This document shows positions 1-7,844 of a stretch of DNA of 64,000 nt, piece after piece. The stretch's first letter is position 1. Every line of letters begins with the position of its first letter. The notes below the pieces were generated by a model that ran no database searches, had not been told where the DNA came from, and saw only the letters and a list, made by a program, of their open reading frames with translations. The position numbers and the translations under genes are program-made. The DNA lies in NCBI RefSeq assembly GCF_003115855.1, contig NZ_KZ819087.1, forward strand, positions 1 to 64,000, in the 5' to 3' direction. The stretch comes from Brenneria corticis. GTDB lineage: Bacteria > Pseudomonadota > Gammaproteobacteria > Enterobacterales > Enterobacteriaceae.

Positions 1-10
1 ATAAAACAAG

Positions 11-33
11 AACCCCACGGAAAATGTGGGGTT
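11..33. repeat. Short perfect hairpin at window start
   Basis: AACCCCAC at 11-18 pairs with GTGGGGTT at 26-33 around a 7-base loop. It is followed 12 bases later by a second hairpin with a T tract. Together they look like the 3' end of a transcript that begins outside the window, either an mRNA or a small RNA. Which of the two cannot be told from here. Confidence 0.45.
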
Positions 34-45
34 CGTCAGCAATCT

Positions 46-78
46 GAGCGGTCGTCCTGATACGACCGCTCTTTTTTT
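46..78 (+). terminator. Rho-independent terminator of an upstream gene
   Basis: GAGCGGTCGT (46-55) pairs perfectly with ACGACCGCTC (62-71) around a 6-base loop and is followed by seven T residues (72-78). It reads to the right, so it ends a gene or small RNA that starts before the window. The chemoreceptor gene on the opposite strand stops right beside it, so the two units converge. Confidence 0.85.
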
Positions 79-1745
79 CAGGGTAACGCCGGTATCAGCC
101 CGCCGTCGGCGTCCGCCTGCGATTGATGCGCGGCGGATGGCAGCAGAAAGCGCGACACGGCGGCGTCGAGCCGCGCGGTTTGCTCCAGCAGGGATAAAAA
201 CGTCAGCGCCGTCGCCTCGACCTGGCCCGCATTCTGGCGGACGGTATCGTTCAAGGTGCTGATACGACCGGTGACCTCATGGATACTCTGGTTCTGCTGG
301 TCTGATAGTGCCGATATTTCACTGAGAAAGGTGCTGGTGCCTTGCGCCGCCTGAATAATTTCCTGCAGACGATCGTTCAACGCCCTGACCAACTGCGCCC
401 CCGTCTCGACGCTATTGTCCGAATCACGGATTAAGATATTGATATTGTGCGCTGAATGGCTGCTTTGCGCAGCCAGAGCGCCGACTTCGCGCGCCACGAC
501 GGCGAATCCCCGGCCCATTTCCCCGGCGCGGGCGGCCTCGATAGCCGCATTCAACGACAGAATATGCGTCTGGAAGGCCACGTTTTCAATCATGCCGATG
601 GCCTCCGTCATCTCCCGGGTGCGGCCGGCAATATCGGACATGGCCGTTTTTACCTCATTCATCATTCTCTCGCCCCGCGCGGCGATATTGCTGGTGTCTT
701 GCGCGTGCAGACCGGCCTGCTGCGTGCGCAGGGTGTGCTGTTCCAGATGCTGGCTCAGTTGAATGATATGCTCGGTGGTGGCTTTCAGTTCGTGGGATTG
801 GCGGTTTGCCTGCTGCGACAGCGTCCGGTTGTCGGCCGCCACTTTATCAACCTGGTCCACCATGCTTTCAACGCTCTGCCGAACCTGATTCACCAACGCC
901 GCCAGACCGCTTTGCATCTGAATAACGCTGTTATTCAGCAAGGCTATTTCACGCGTGCCGCGCTTCACTGGTTCGACGGTATGCGAGAGATCGCCCGCCG
1001 CAATAAGCCGCAGATGATCGATAATGCCCGCCAGCGGGCGGATAATAACCTTGTTGACGCCACTCCACACCAGCACCGATATCCCCAGCAGCAGTCCCAG
1101 AACGATAATCAAAACGCTATGCGCCCGGTCGATGGAGCGCAGGAATTGCTGGCCGTGGCGTTTTTGCCGGGTATCGTTATCTTGCAGGTAGCGCGAATAT
1201 TTCTCGGCGAAATCGTTTTGATAGGCCTGAATGGGAACGGCAAAGAAAATATCAATTTGATTGCTGGCTTTGATGCCCTGCGCAAGCTCAAGCAATCCCG
1301 CATAGAGCTGTTGATAACTCTTTTTCAATTCGGCAAAAGTGTCCAGCTCAACGACGGCGGCCGCGTCGGATAAGGTATCCAGCAATTGATAATGGGCCTC
1401 CGCCTGTTTTAATGAGCTTTCGGCCTCAGCCATCAAACTGTGCCAGCTGCCGACCGACCCCGTTTCCCGATCGACCAATAGGTAAATTCCGGCGCGGTTA
1501 AGTTTGTCGCTGGCGTTCATGACCGCCATTCTGGTTTTATCCATCAATGCCTGCTGCTGACTCAGGTTTTCATTGGCGGAAATATCCTGTCTTGCCTGGG
1601 TTATGGTTTGGGAAATCATTCCCACCGAAATCAGCTGCAGTAAGGAAAATAGTCCGATGACCAGCAGTAAACCCGAAAGGATGCCCAGCCGGCGACGGCG
1701 GTAAGCCGTGAGTATCCCCAAACGCGGCGTAGCGAACGTTAACAT
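78..1745 (-). CDS. Methyl-accepting chemotaxis protein
   Basis: This is a transmembrane chemoreceptor that would signal through CheW and CheA to the flagellar motor. The 555 residues show a first membrane helix at about 24-46, a periplasmic four-helix-type sensor at about 47-210, a second helix at about 211-231, a HAMP domain, and the long signalling coiled coil. The conserved hairpin tip, with FQTHILSLNAAIEAARAGE and GRGFAVVAREV, is at about 385-420 and is intact. The C-terminus lacks a CheR/CheB-tethering pentapeptide of the NWETF type, as in many low-abundance receptors. The ligand cannot be deduced, because the sensor region is divergent and there is no ligand-specific neighbour. It is a single-gene unit with no other che gene nearby. 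Confidence 0.9.
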   Translation of the reverse strand: MLTFATPRLGILTAYRRRRLGILSGLLLVIGLFSLLQLISVGMISQTITQARQDISANENLSQQQALMDKTRMAVMNASDKLNRAGIYLLVDRETGSVGSWHSLMAEAESSLKQAEAHYQLLDTLSDAAAVVELDTFAELKKSYQQLYAGLLELAQGIKASNQIDIFFAVPIQAYQNDFAEKYSRYLQDNDTRQKRHGQQFLRSIDRAHSVLIIVLGLLLGISVLVWSGVNKVIIRPLAGIIDHLRLIAAGDLSHTVEPVKRGTREIALLNNSVIQMQSGLAALVNQVRQSVESMVDQVDKVAADNRTLSQQANRQSHELKATTEHIIQLSQHLEQHTLRTQQAGLHAQDTSNIAARGERMMNEVKTAMSDIAGRTREMTEAIGMIENVAFQTHILSLNAAIEAARAGEMGRGFAVVAREVGALAAQSSHSAHNINILIRDSDNSVETGAQLVRALNDRLQEIIQAAQGTSTFLSEISALSDQQNQSIHEVTGRISTLNDTVRQNAGQVEATALTFLSLLEQTARLDAAVSRFLLPSAAHQSQADADGGLIPALP

Positions 1746-1840
1746 AGGATATGACTCTCTACAGATGCAAAGAGGTCAACCTAGCATGGTTAAATGACTA
1801 GAATATTTCAGGTTTTATTGGGCGGGAAGGGAAAGCGGAC

Positions 1841-1868
1841 GGTCATGGCCGGTGCCGCCGCCATGACC
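1841..1868 (-). terminator. Hairpin downstream of yciI, weak terminator candidate
   Basis: GGTCATGGC (1841-1849) pairs with GCCATGACC (1860-1868) between the yciI stop and the chemoreceptor start. No T run follows on either strand, so it may stabilise the 3' end or act with Rho rather than terminate by itself. Confidence 0.35.
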
Positions 1869-1885
1869 GAGAGAGATAGGCGAAA

Positions 1886-2182
1886 TTAAAAAGCCTTTTT
1901 GAAAGGTTTTATCGTTACCTGCCGGTAAACGTTGGCGGCAACGTAGGGATCTTCATCCGCCCAGGACTTGGCCTCCTCCAGGGAAGGGAATTCGGCGATG
2001 ATTACCGAACCGGTAAAACCGGCTTTGCCGGGATCTTCGCTGTCGACGGCCGGCAAAGGACCCGCGGTCAGCAGCCGCCCCTGATCCTGTAGCTGTTGCA
2101 GGCGGGCAAGGTGCGCGGGGCGCGCCGCCAGTCGTTTCTCCAGTGAATCGGCGATATCTTCAGCATAAATAACGTACAACAT
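1886..2182 (-). CDS. yciI: YciI family protein
   Basis: A 98-residue protein of the YCII/DGPF superfamily, near-collinear with E. coli YciI: it starts MLYVIYAED and contains RPAHLARLQ and LLTAGPLPAVDS. Its biochemical role is not settled. The family fold resembles dimeric ferredoxin-like enzymes, with a conserved His-Asp pair. The reading frame opens further upstream, but the ATG at 2182 gives the usual family length and has a GCGAGG ribosome-binding site at proper spacing, so that start is chosen. It is divergent from tonB, as in E. coli. Confidence 0.9.
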   Translation of the reverse strand: MLYVIYAEDIADSLEKRLAARPAHLARLQQLQDQGRLLTAGPLPAVDSEDPGKAGFTGSVIIAEFPSLEEAKSWADEDPYVAANVYRQVTIKPFKKAF

Positions 2183-2309
2183 CATGGGCCTCGCAGGTTG
2201 GAAAGTAAAAACGGACGGACTCATCATACGTGATGAGGCCGCGGAGGCAATAGGCTGATTTGCCAGATAAATAGGGTTGCGCGCTGGTTTTTTTTAACAA
2301 TTGGGCGGG

Positions 2310-2345
2310 TTGTTATTGAATATGATTGCTATTTGCATTTAAACT
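2310..2345 (+). promoter_or_regulatory. tonB promoter with probable Fur site
   Basis: The block GAATATGATTGCTATTTGC (2318-2336) lies about 40 bases upstream of the tonB start and matches, as I remember it, the sequence at the same place upstream of E. coli tonB, where Fur represses under iron sufficiency. It resembles the GATAATGATAATCATTATC Fur consensus in the A/T and GAT positions. The exact -10 and -35 boxes are not clear. Fur regulation here is inferred from E. coli tonB. Confidence 0.6.
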
Positions 2346-2374
2346 TGGGCGGTATCAGAGGATAAAGAAATACT

Positions 2375-3145
2375 ATGCCGCAAAACACGTTTCTCCTGAC
2401 CCGCCGTTATTCATGGCCATTTATACTTTCCGTTGGTGTTCACGGTTCGCTGATCGCCGGTCTGCTGTACGCGTCGTTCAATAACGCGGTCGAACTGCCC
2501 CCGGAATCCAAGCCGATCAGCGTGGTTATGGTCAATCCGGCCGCGTTTGAAGCGGCGCCTGCGGCCCAGCCCGCGCCCGCCGAGCCGGAACCGGTAAAAC
2601 AGCCGGAGCCGACCCCGGAACCGATTCCCGAGCCTGAACCGGTTCCGGAACCAGAGCCGATTCCGGAGCCGGTTCCCGTACCGCTTCCCGAACCGAAGCC
2701 TCAGCCTAAACCCAAGCCGAAACCGGTGAAGAAGGTTGAGCAGCCGAAGCCGGTCAAACGCGAGAAGCCGGTCGAAAAACAGCCGCCGGCGCCTTTTACC
2801 AGCACAGAGCCAACGCAAAATGTGAAGAATGCGCCGGTCAGACAGGCGCCTGCGCCGGTGGCGAGTTCACAGTCAACGGGACCGCGGCCGCTCAGCCGCG
2901 CTCAGCCGCAGTATCCGGCGCGGGCGTTTTCACTGCGGGTTGAAGGCCGGGTGAGAATGCAGTTTGACGTAGATGGTTCCGGCCGGGTAGAGAACGTACG
3001 GGTGGTTTCCGCGGAGCCGCGCAATATGTTTGAGCGCGATATCAAACAGGCGATGCGCAAATGGCGCTATGAAGCCAATAAACCCGGCAAGGATCTGATG
3101 GTAACTATCGTTTTCAGGATCGACGGCGGGGCGGCGATGGAGTAG
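2375..3145 (+). CDS. tonB: Energy transducer TonB
   Basis: TonB carries proton-motive energy from ExbB/ExbD in the inner membrane to outer-membrane siderophore and vitamin B12 receptors. The 256 residues have an uncleaved N-terminal anchor with the family Ser and His (S19 and H23, equivalent to E. coli S16 and H20). A periplasm-spanning stretch of Pro-Glu then Pro-Lys repeats follows at about 65-145, then the C-terminal TonB domain at about 170-256 (QPQYPARAFSLRVEGRV, MRKWRYEANKPG). The Pro-rich part is somewhat longer than in E. coli (about 239 residues in total). It stands alone as a transcription unit, as usual, with a probable Fur site upstream. Confidence 0.97.
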   Translation: MPQNTFLLTRRYSWPFILSVGVHGSLIAGLLYASFNNAVELPPESKPISVVMVNPAAFEAAPAAQPAPAEPEPVKQPEPTPEPIPEPEPVPEPEPIPEPVPVPLPEPKPQPKPKPKPVKKVEQPKPVKREKPVEKQPPAPFTSTEPTQNVKNAPVRQAPAPVASSQSTGPRPLSRAQPQYPARAFSLRVEGRVRMQFDVDGSGRVENVRVVSAEPRNMFERDIKQAMRKWRYEANKPGKDLMVTIVFRIDGGAAME

Positions 3146-3157
3146 GCGGAGCCTTAT

Positions 3158-3179
3158 CCCTCCCCTGCGAAGGGGAGGG
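3158..3179. repeat. GC-rich REP-like palindrome
   Basis: CCCTCCCC (3158-3165) and GGGGAGGG (3172-3179) are perfect inverted repeats around TGCGAA, followed by TTTGGGGTGG. The same sequence family, diverged, is found at 17901-17917 joined to 18296-18315, and at 29721-29747 joined to 30136-30157. It lies in the convergent space between tonB and yciA, where it may protect or end both transcripts. Confidence 0.65.
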
Positions 3180-3209
3180 TTTGGGGTGGAGTCCGAACAC
3201 GAAAGTTCG

Positions 3210-3635
3210 TCAGGCTTCCCCTGGGGTAAAATGACTCTTGCCCATGGGCAATTCACACGAGCGGCCGTCTTCATCAACGGCGACATAGGTAAACAACGCC
3301 TCGGTGGCACGATAGCGCTGGCCGATCGGATCGGATGACACTTTTTTTACCCACACTTCAACATTGACGTTGATGGAGCTGCGCCCGGTGCTCACACAGC
3401 GTGCGTAGCAGCACACCACGTCGCCCACGGCCACCGGTTTCAGAAACGACATCCCGTCCACCCGGACGGTCACCACCCGACCTTCCGCAATCTCTTTTGC
3501 CAAAATAGCGCCGCCCATATCCATCTGCGACATGATCCAACCGCCGAAAATATCCCCGTTCGCGTTGGTGTCTGCGGGCATTGCCAGTGTGCGAAGTACC
3601 AGTTCGCCATGAGGTAACACGTCTTTTTTGCTCAT
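3210..3635 (-). CDS. yciA: Acyl-CoA thioesterase YciA
   Basis: A hotdog-fold acyl-CoA thioesterase of the YciA/BACH group that hydrolyses a broad range of acyl-CoA esters in the cytoplasm. The 141 residues follow E. coli YciA closely: TLAMPADTNANGDIFGGW carries the catalytic Asp and the CoA-binding loop, then VTVRVDGMSFLKPVAVGDVV. Only the C-terminal tail is different and slightly longer. yciA-yciB-yciC lie in one direction with modest gaps and may be co-transcribed. Confidence 0.96.
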   Translation of the reverse strand: MSKKDVLPHGELVLRTLAMPADTNANGDIFGGWIMSQMDMGGAILAKEIAEGRVVTVRVDGMSFLKPVAVGDVVCCYARCVSTGRSSINVNVEVWVKKVSSDPIGQRYRATEALFTYVAVDEDGRSCELPMGKSHFTPGEA

Positions 3636-3699
3636 TATGATATCAATCAGTTAGGTTGAGTTATAACGCCATGCCCGTTTTTATCCGGCGTGTGATCCA

Positions 3700-4263
3700 T
3701 TAGCGCTCGCCGCCATTTTCTTCCGACTTTTCCCCATCCCCGGGTAAATGCCGATAAATATAAACGCCGCAGATCAACGTAAACAGCAGGGTAACGCCTG
3801 TCAAACCAAAGACCTTGAAGTTAACCCAAACGCTTTGCGGCATCCAGAAGGCAATATAGATGTTTACCAATCCACATACCAGAAAGAACATGGCCCAGGA
3901 GAAGTTAAGTTTTCCCCATACGGTCTGCGGCAAGGTTAACTCTTTACCCAACATGCGCTGGATCAGCGTTTTCTTCATCACGAACTGGCTGAACAGCAGC
4001 GCCAGCGCAAACAGGGTATAAATAATCGTCACTTTCCATTTGATAAACTGATCGTTATGGAAGACCAACGTCAGCGTACCGAAAATGGCGACCATGGCAA
4101 AGGTCACCAGCGTCATCTTCTCTATTTTGCGGTAAATCACCCAGGTAACGATCAGCGCCAGCGCGGTGGCGGCGATCAAAGCGCCTGACGCCACGTAGAT
4201 GTCATACAGTTTGTAAAAGACAAAAAAAACCACCAGCGGAAGAAAATCAAGAAGTTGCTTCAT
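3700..4263 (-). CDS. yciB: Inner membrane-spanning protein YciB (septation protein A)
   Basis: A polytopic inner-membrane protein of 187 residues with five hydrophobic segments. YciB family members interact with cell-elongation and division proteins and affect envelope integrity; the molecular activity is unknown. The family start MKQLLDFLPLVVFFVFYKLYD and the segment FIKWKVTIIYTLFA are present. The C-terminus ends in a charged tail (residues about 175-187). It is placed between yciC and yciA, as in E. coli. Confidence 0.95.
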   Translation of the reverse strand: MKQLLDFLPLVVFFVFYKLYDIYVASGALIAATALALIVTWVIYRKIEKMTLVTFAMVAIFGTLTLVFHNDQFIKWKVTIIYTLFALALLFSQFVMKKTLIQRMLGKELTLPQTVWGKLNFSWAMFFLVCGLVNIYIAFWMPQSVWVNFKVFGLTGVTLLFTLICGVYIYRHLPGDGEKSEENGGER

Positions 4264-4461
4264 TATATCAATCCGTCACTTAATATTTATTGGCGATAAC
4301 CCCACGGTTATCTGATAACTGATCCTATTATCCTTTATTGTGCTGCACTGTTCCTTTGATATCACAATAATTTGCAGAAAATTACGCTTGGGCGCGACTG
4401 ACGGCAGGTTTCGGGATAAACAGAAGAAGCGCGCCGCACAGGGTATGCGGCACGCCATACG

Positions 4462-5214
4462 TCACGCGCGCAGCAGCATATACAGGCGAAACAGATAAAC
4501 CAGCAGGATAGCGGATATCAGGTTGCTCAGGCCGTTCAACAGCACGGCCATCACGGTGGGGGAAAATACCGTGATCTTGGTCACCAGCAGCAGAATGGCG
4601 ATTTTGGTCAATAACCACAGGATCACCGCCGGCGCCGTGACGCGCAAATTGGCGTAAGCCAGTTTTACGCTGGTTTTAATGGAACTGACTACGCCGCGTT
4701 TCTCGGTGACGGCAATCACAGGGGACAGGCTTAAGGCGATAGCCAACAGCACGCCCGGAATGACCAGAAACAGCATGCCGAGTTGAATCACCAGGGTGCA
4801 GAGCAGGATCAGCAGAAACAGACGCGGTAAAACGGGTGCCGAAGCGCCGATCGCCCGCAGCGCGCTGGTGCGGTTTCCGGCGGACACCGTCTGAATCAGC
4901 ATAATTATGCCGCCGGTAAGAATAGCGTTGCCGATCAAGGCGGAAAAGGTGCCTGCGGCAGACATTTTAAGCAGCACGGTTTGCTGTTCCGGCGTCATCT
5001 GCTGTATCAAATCCATTAAGCCCAGTTCGACGGAGGAAGAGAGATCGCCGCCCGCGTTGTTCAGCGTTTGCAATTCTTCACTTCCGGGAGCGAAAGCCTG
5101 ATTCAGGATGACAGTAATGAACGCCGTCAGCAGTGACATCATTAAAATGGTGATGAACTGATTACGCGTAAAATTCATTGTGTCACGGTACAAAGTGTTA
5201 GCCGTGATAGGCAT
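4462..5214 (-). CDS. yciC: YciC family inner membrane protein
   Basis: A multi-pass membrane protein (UPF0259) of 250 residues with about six hydrophobic helices and the family segments RNQFITILMMSLL, LRAIGASAPVLPRLF and NLISAILLVYLFRLYMLLRA. Function is unknown. The frame opens at 5241, but the ATG at 5214 has an AAGGAG ribosome-binding site 6 bases upstream and gives the family length, so it is preferred. About 250 bases separate it from yciB, and no gene is seen there. Confidence 0.92.
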   Translation of the reverse strand: MPITANTLYRDTMNFTRNQFITILMMSLLTAFITVILNQAFAPGSEELQTLNNAGGDLSSSVELGLMDLIQQMTPEQQTVLLKMSAAGTFSALIGNAILTGGIIMLIQTVSAGNRTSALRAIGASAPVLPRLFLLILLCTLVIQLGMLFLVIPGVLLAIALSLSPVIAVTEKRGVVSSIKTSVKLAYANLRVTAPAVILWLLTKIAILLLVTKITVFSPTVMAVLLNGLSNLISAILLVYLFRLYMLLRA

Positions 5215-5315
5215 GCAAGCTCCTTGAAAAAAGATGGCCAATGGTACTTAGCCTGCAATTGTAACCTGTTACGCCAGACTGTGGCACCCCGTCTATACTG
5301 CGCCGCGCGCATTTC

Positions 5316-5675
5316 TTATCTTTCGGCCCGCGGCGTTTCCGTCTTGACGGCCAGCGGCGCCAGCCCGTAGTGGGCCCGGGCGCGGTCGCAGGCGTCGTTT
5401 ACCCGCCCGTTTGCGTCGGACGGCATAAATTCACGGCACGGGGAGGGGCGGTCGGCATAAATCGAACAGCTTACGTTTTCGCCGATATCTCCCTGCAACG
5501 CGCGGCAGCGGGGATTTTTGCTGTTTGAACCCTGCATACAGCGTAAAAAAGGCGAAAGCGGTTCGGTAAATAGAGCTGGCACTACGCCGCCGCCGTCATC
5601 GGCCTCGGCCCAGTAAAAAGAGACTCTGAAATAGGCGCAACAGGCGCCGCAGTGCATGCAGACGTTATCACTCAT
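5316..5675 (-). CDS. YkgJ-type cysteine-cluster protein
   Basis: A 119-residue protein with an N-terminal CMHCGACC motif and further cysteines at CMQGSNSKNPRC, CRALQ, CSIY and PSPCREF. This pattern defines the YkgJ/UPF0153 family, thought to bind zinc or an Fe-S cluster. No reaction is established. It sits by itself between yciC and ompW, with its start ATG at 5675 and no strong Shine-Dalgarno sequence. The cysteine spacing is complete, so it is unlikely to be a decayed gene. Confidence 0.88.
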   Translation of the reverse strand: MSDNVCMHCGACCAYFRVSFYWAEADDGGGVVPALFTEPLSPFLRCMQGSNSKNPRCRALQGDIGENVSCSIYADRPSPCREFMPSDANGRVNDACDRARAHYGLAPLAVKTETPRAER

Positions 5676-5796
5676 TGATTACCCACCGCCCTGAACCGGT
5701 ATTGAATCATAGTAGTCCGGATAAAAATTTACCGCTTAAATTCTCCCTTTGCAGGGCATTTTTCCCCTGAACGTATTTTATGCCTCTCTGGCTATT

Positions 5797-5810
5797 TTGA
5801 TGTAGATCAA
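5797..5810 (+). promoter_or_regulatory. FNR-binding site upstream of ompW
   Basis: TTGATGTAGATCAA matches the FNR consensus TTGAT-N4-ATCAA at every defined position. It lies about 145 bases upstream of the ompW start in an AT-rich leader. Oxygen-dependent control of ompW by FNR is known in E. coli. Here the site is read directly from sequence and its use is inferred. The strong dyad fits FNR better than CRP, whose consensus is TGTGA-N6-TCACA. Confidence 0.8.
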
Positions 5811-5955
5811 TTCATATGTTTTTAACGAGTTGCGTGAATTTGATAAGGAATGAAATTTGCGAAAAAGTATTTAAAGATGTGATCTGGCTTAAAACAAGAA
5901 TGGTGCCATAAAGGTATATTTCGCTCGAAATTAAACCATACAAAGGGAGTGGATA

Positions 5956-6594
5956 ATGAAAAAGGCGTCTTTTGTATTACTGACGGCAGCGCTTATGCCA
6001 GCCTTCGCTCAGGCTCATCAGGCGGGGGACATCATTGTTCGTGGCGGCACGGCAACCGTGCGCCCGGTGGAAGGGTCTGACAATGTGCTGGGTAGCCTGG
6101 GTTCGTTCAAGGTTGACAATAATACCCAGTTGGGTCTGACGTTCAGCTATCTGGTGACTGACAACATTGGCGTGGAGCTATTGGCGGCGACGCCGTTTAC
6201 CCATCGCGTGGGGTTGAGCAGTCTTGGCGGAACCATTGCCGAAGTCAGCCATCTGCCGCCGTCGCTGGTGGCGCAGTATTATTTTGGCGACAAGACCGAC
6301 AAACTGCGGCCTTACCTCGGCGTGGGCATAAATTACACCATGTTTTATGATGAAAAATTCAACCAGCGGGGAAAAGAGGCCGGGGTAAGCGATCTGAGTC
6401 TGAAAAATTCCTGGGGGTTGGCGGCGCAGGCCGGTCTGGATTACAACCTGGATAAAAACTGGCTGATTAACGCCTCGCTGTGGTGGATGGATATTGACAC
6501 CGAGGTGAAGTTTAAAGCCGGAGGAGAACAGCAAAGCGTCAGCACCCGTTTGGATCCCTGGGTGTTTATGTTTGGCGTGGGCTACCGTTTCTGA
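5956..6594 (+). CDS. ompW: Outer membrane protein OmpW
   Basis: A small eight-stranded outer-membrane barrel that allows passage of hydrophobic or small polar compounds and acts as a colicin receptor in E. coli. The 212 residues start with a signal peptide cleaved after AFAQA (about residue 20). The body shows the family features NNTQLGLTFSYLVTDNIGVELLAATPF and LSSLGGTIAEVSHLPPSLVAQYYF, and a C-terminal aromatic (GVGYRF) needed for BAM assembly. A GGAGTG ribosome-binding site precedes the ATG. It is a single gene with an FNR box upstream and a terminator downstream. Confidence 0.96.
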   Translation: MKKASFVLLTAALMPAFAQAHQAGDIIVRGGTATVRPVEGSDNVLGSLGSFKVDNNTQLGLTFSYLVTDNIGVELLAATPFTHRVGLSSLGGTIAEVSHLPPSLVAQYYFGDKTDKLRPYLGVGINYTMFYDEKFNQRGKEAGVSDLSLKNSWGLAAQAGLDYNLDKNWLINASLWWMDIDTEVKFKAGGEQQSVSTRLDPWVFMFGVGYRF

Positions 6595-6603
6595 TTTTAA
6601 TAA

Positions 6604-6641
6604 AATGGCAATGCCGCTTGGCGGCGTTGCCATTCTTTTGT
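6604..6641 (+). terminator. ompW terminator
   Basis: ATGGCAATGCCGC and GCGGCGTTGCCAT form a stem around a TTG loop with one G-T pair, followed by TCTTTTG. It begins ten bases after the ompW stop codon. Confidence 0.75.
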
Positions 6642-6653
6642 CTTGGTTTTAAT

Positions 6654-6684
6654 AAAAAACGGCGGATTTTACTCCGCCGTTTTT
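6654..6684 (-). terminator. Terminator for the KdgM-type porin gene
   Basis: AAACGGCGGA and TCCGCCGTTT flank a 6-base loop. On the minus strand the stem is followed by a TTTTTATT tract, and on the plus strand by TTTTTG, so it can work in both directions. It lies about 75 bases beyond the porin stop codon. Confidence 0.7.
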
Positions 6685-6759
6685 GCAGACAGAAAATAAC
6701 CAATCAATGAGAAAAGTTTTATTCTGATGATAAAGCTAATTGTTCAAATTCACGAATAA

Positions 6760-7479
6760 TTAGAAGTTGTACTGGACGCCTGCACGGTAACGAGTCTGAC
6801 GTTCGTCGGTGTTTTTACTTCCTTCAACGTTGGCCAGTTGGACATAAGGCGTCCAGTTTTTGTCCCATTTATACGACAGTTTCAGATCGTGAGTCATGTT
6901 GTCGTTTTCCTGGTCGGCAATATAACCGAACGCGCCGGCCTTGGTATTCTTGTTATATTCGAACTCATATTCAATGGTGAAGTTGGCCGGCAGTTTATAC
7001 CCCAGCGTACTGGTGATGGTATAGCCTTTCATATCGGTAGGGGCCGTGCCGCCGATGTTATTGCTGTAACGTTTGTAGAACGGACGATAGCGCAGACCGT
7101 AGTACAGCGAATCAGTGATATTGGCCGTGCCTTTGATATAAGGGCGGTAGTTGTTGGTATCGGAGTCCGTCACCATGTTGAAGCCGCCTTCCAGGCCGAA
7201 TACCTTATCGAATTTATACAGATAGCTGGCGGTTACCTCGGTGCCGTTGCTGACCGTTTCGTTATAGGGTTTATTGGGCGTGCTGTCATTGCCGTGCTGT
7301 TTCCATTTGCCTTCCAGAGACAAACCAAAACCATTGGCAAAGCGGTTGGATATCAGTAAACGATCCTGGTGGTTTGCATTTTTCGTATCCTTCATTTCAT
7401 GGCGATAATCAATCGTCACAGCCATAGAGTTTACGCTGATTAAAGAGGTTATCACCATCGCCAATACTTTTATTTTCAT
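6760..7479 (-). CDS. KdgM-family oligogalacturonate-type porin
   Basis: An outer-membrane porin of the KdgM/NanC family, monomeric 12-stranded barrels specific for acidic oligosaccharides. KdgM of Dickeya takes up oligogalacturonates released from pectin. The 239 residues have a signal peptide (MKIKVLAMVITSLISVNSMA, cleaved about residue 20), then VTIDYRHEMKD, regularly alternating beta strands with basic residues pointing inward (YYGLRYRPFYKRY), and a terminal QYNF. The frame also opens at a TTG six codons upstream, but the ATG at 7479 is a better signal-peptide start. Which KdgM paralogue it is, and its sugar, cannot be told from sequence alone. It has its own promoter region downstream of trpA. 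Confidence 0.88.
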   Translation of the reverse strand: MKIKVLAMVITSLISVNSMAVTIDYRHEMKDTKNANHQDRLLISNRFANGFGLSLEGKWKQHGNDSTPNKPYNETVSNGTEVTASYLYKFDKVFGLEGGFNMVTDSDTNNYRPYIKGTANITDSLYYGLRYRPFYKRYSNNIGGTAPTDMKGYTITSTLGYKLPANFTIEYEFEYNKNTKAGAFGYIADQENDNMTHDLKLSYKWDKNWTPYVQLANVEGSKNTDERQTRYRAGVQYNF

Positions 7480-7789
7480 TTTATTTTCCCGCGTCAAAGA
7501 GAATTATTAATTATAAGCTGCCACTTTTGTTCAGCAGTTCAATTCTATTTATTATTTTTTTAAGTAATGTGAACAAGATCGGCAAAGCAAGAAAATTAAA
7601 AAGCAATTTACTTTTTGTGATTTTTATCCTGTTTTATTTTTTTATTTTATGCATTGATAAATAAGCGGCGGTTCAATAAAAAATATTCGCCATTGTTATT
7701 AAATTATTTTAAATTGAAATTAATATTTACAATTAACAATTATTGGAAATAATATAGGATTTGCAAGTTTTTTATTTTTAATAATTGAC
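7480..7789 (-). promoter_or_regulatory. AT-rich upstream region of the porin gene
   Basis: About 310 bases made mostly of A and T runs, in sharp contrast with the GC-rich genes on both sides. It contains no gene. In Dickeya, KdgM-type porin genes are controlled by KdgR, CRP and H-NS. This region would suit H-NS binding, and a TGTGA half-site for CRP is present near 7568-7572. I could not find a convincing KdgR box by eye. Confidence 0.45.
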
Positions 7790-7825
7790 GCGCCATAGCG
7801 GAGAAGATGAAAACCGCTATGGCGC
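7790..7825 (-). terminator. Hairpin at the end of the trp operon
   Basis: GCGCCATAGCGG (7790-7801) pairs perfectly with CCGCTATGGCGC (7814-7825), 20 bases past the trpA stop. On the minus strand it is followed by GTCAATTATTAAAAAT, not by a clean T tract. It may therefore stop decay from the 3' end, or serve a weak or Rho-assisted terminator, rather than be a strong intrinsic one. Confidence 0.55.
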
Positions 7826-7844
7826 GAAAAGAAAGGCGGGATGC

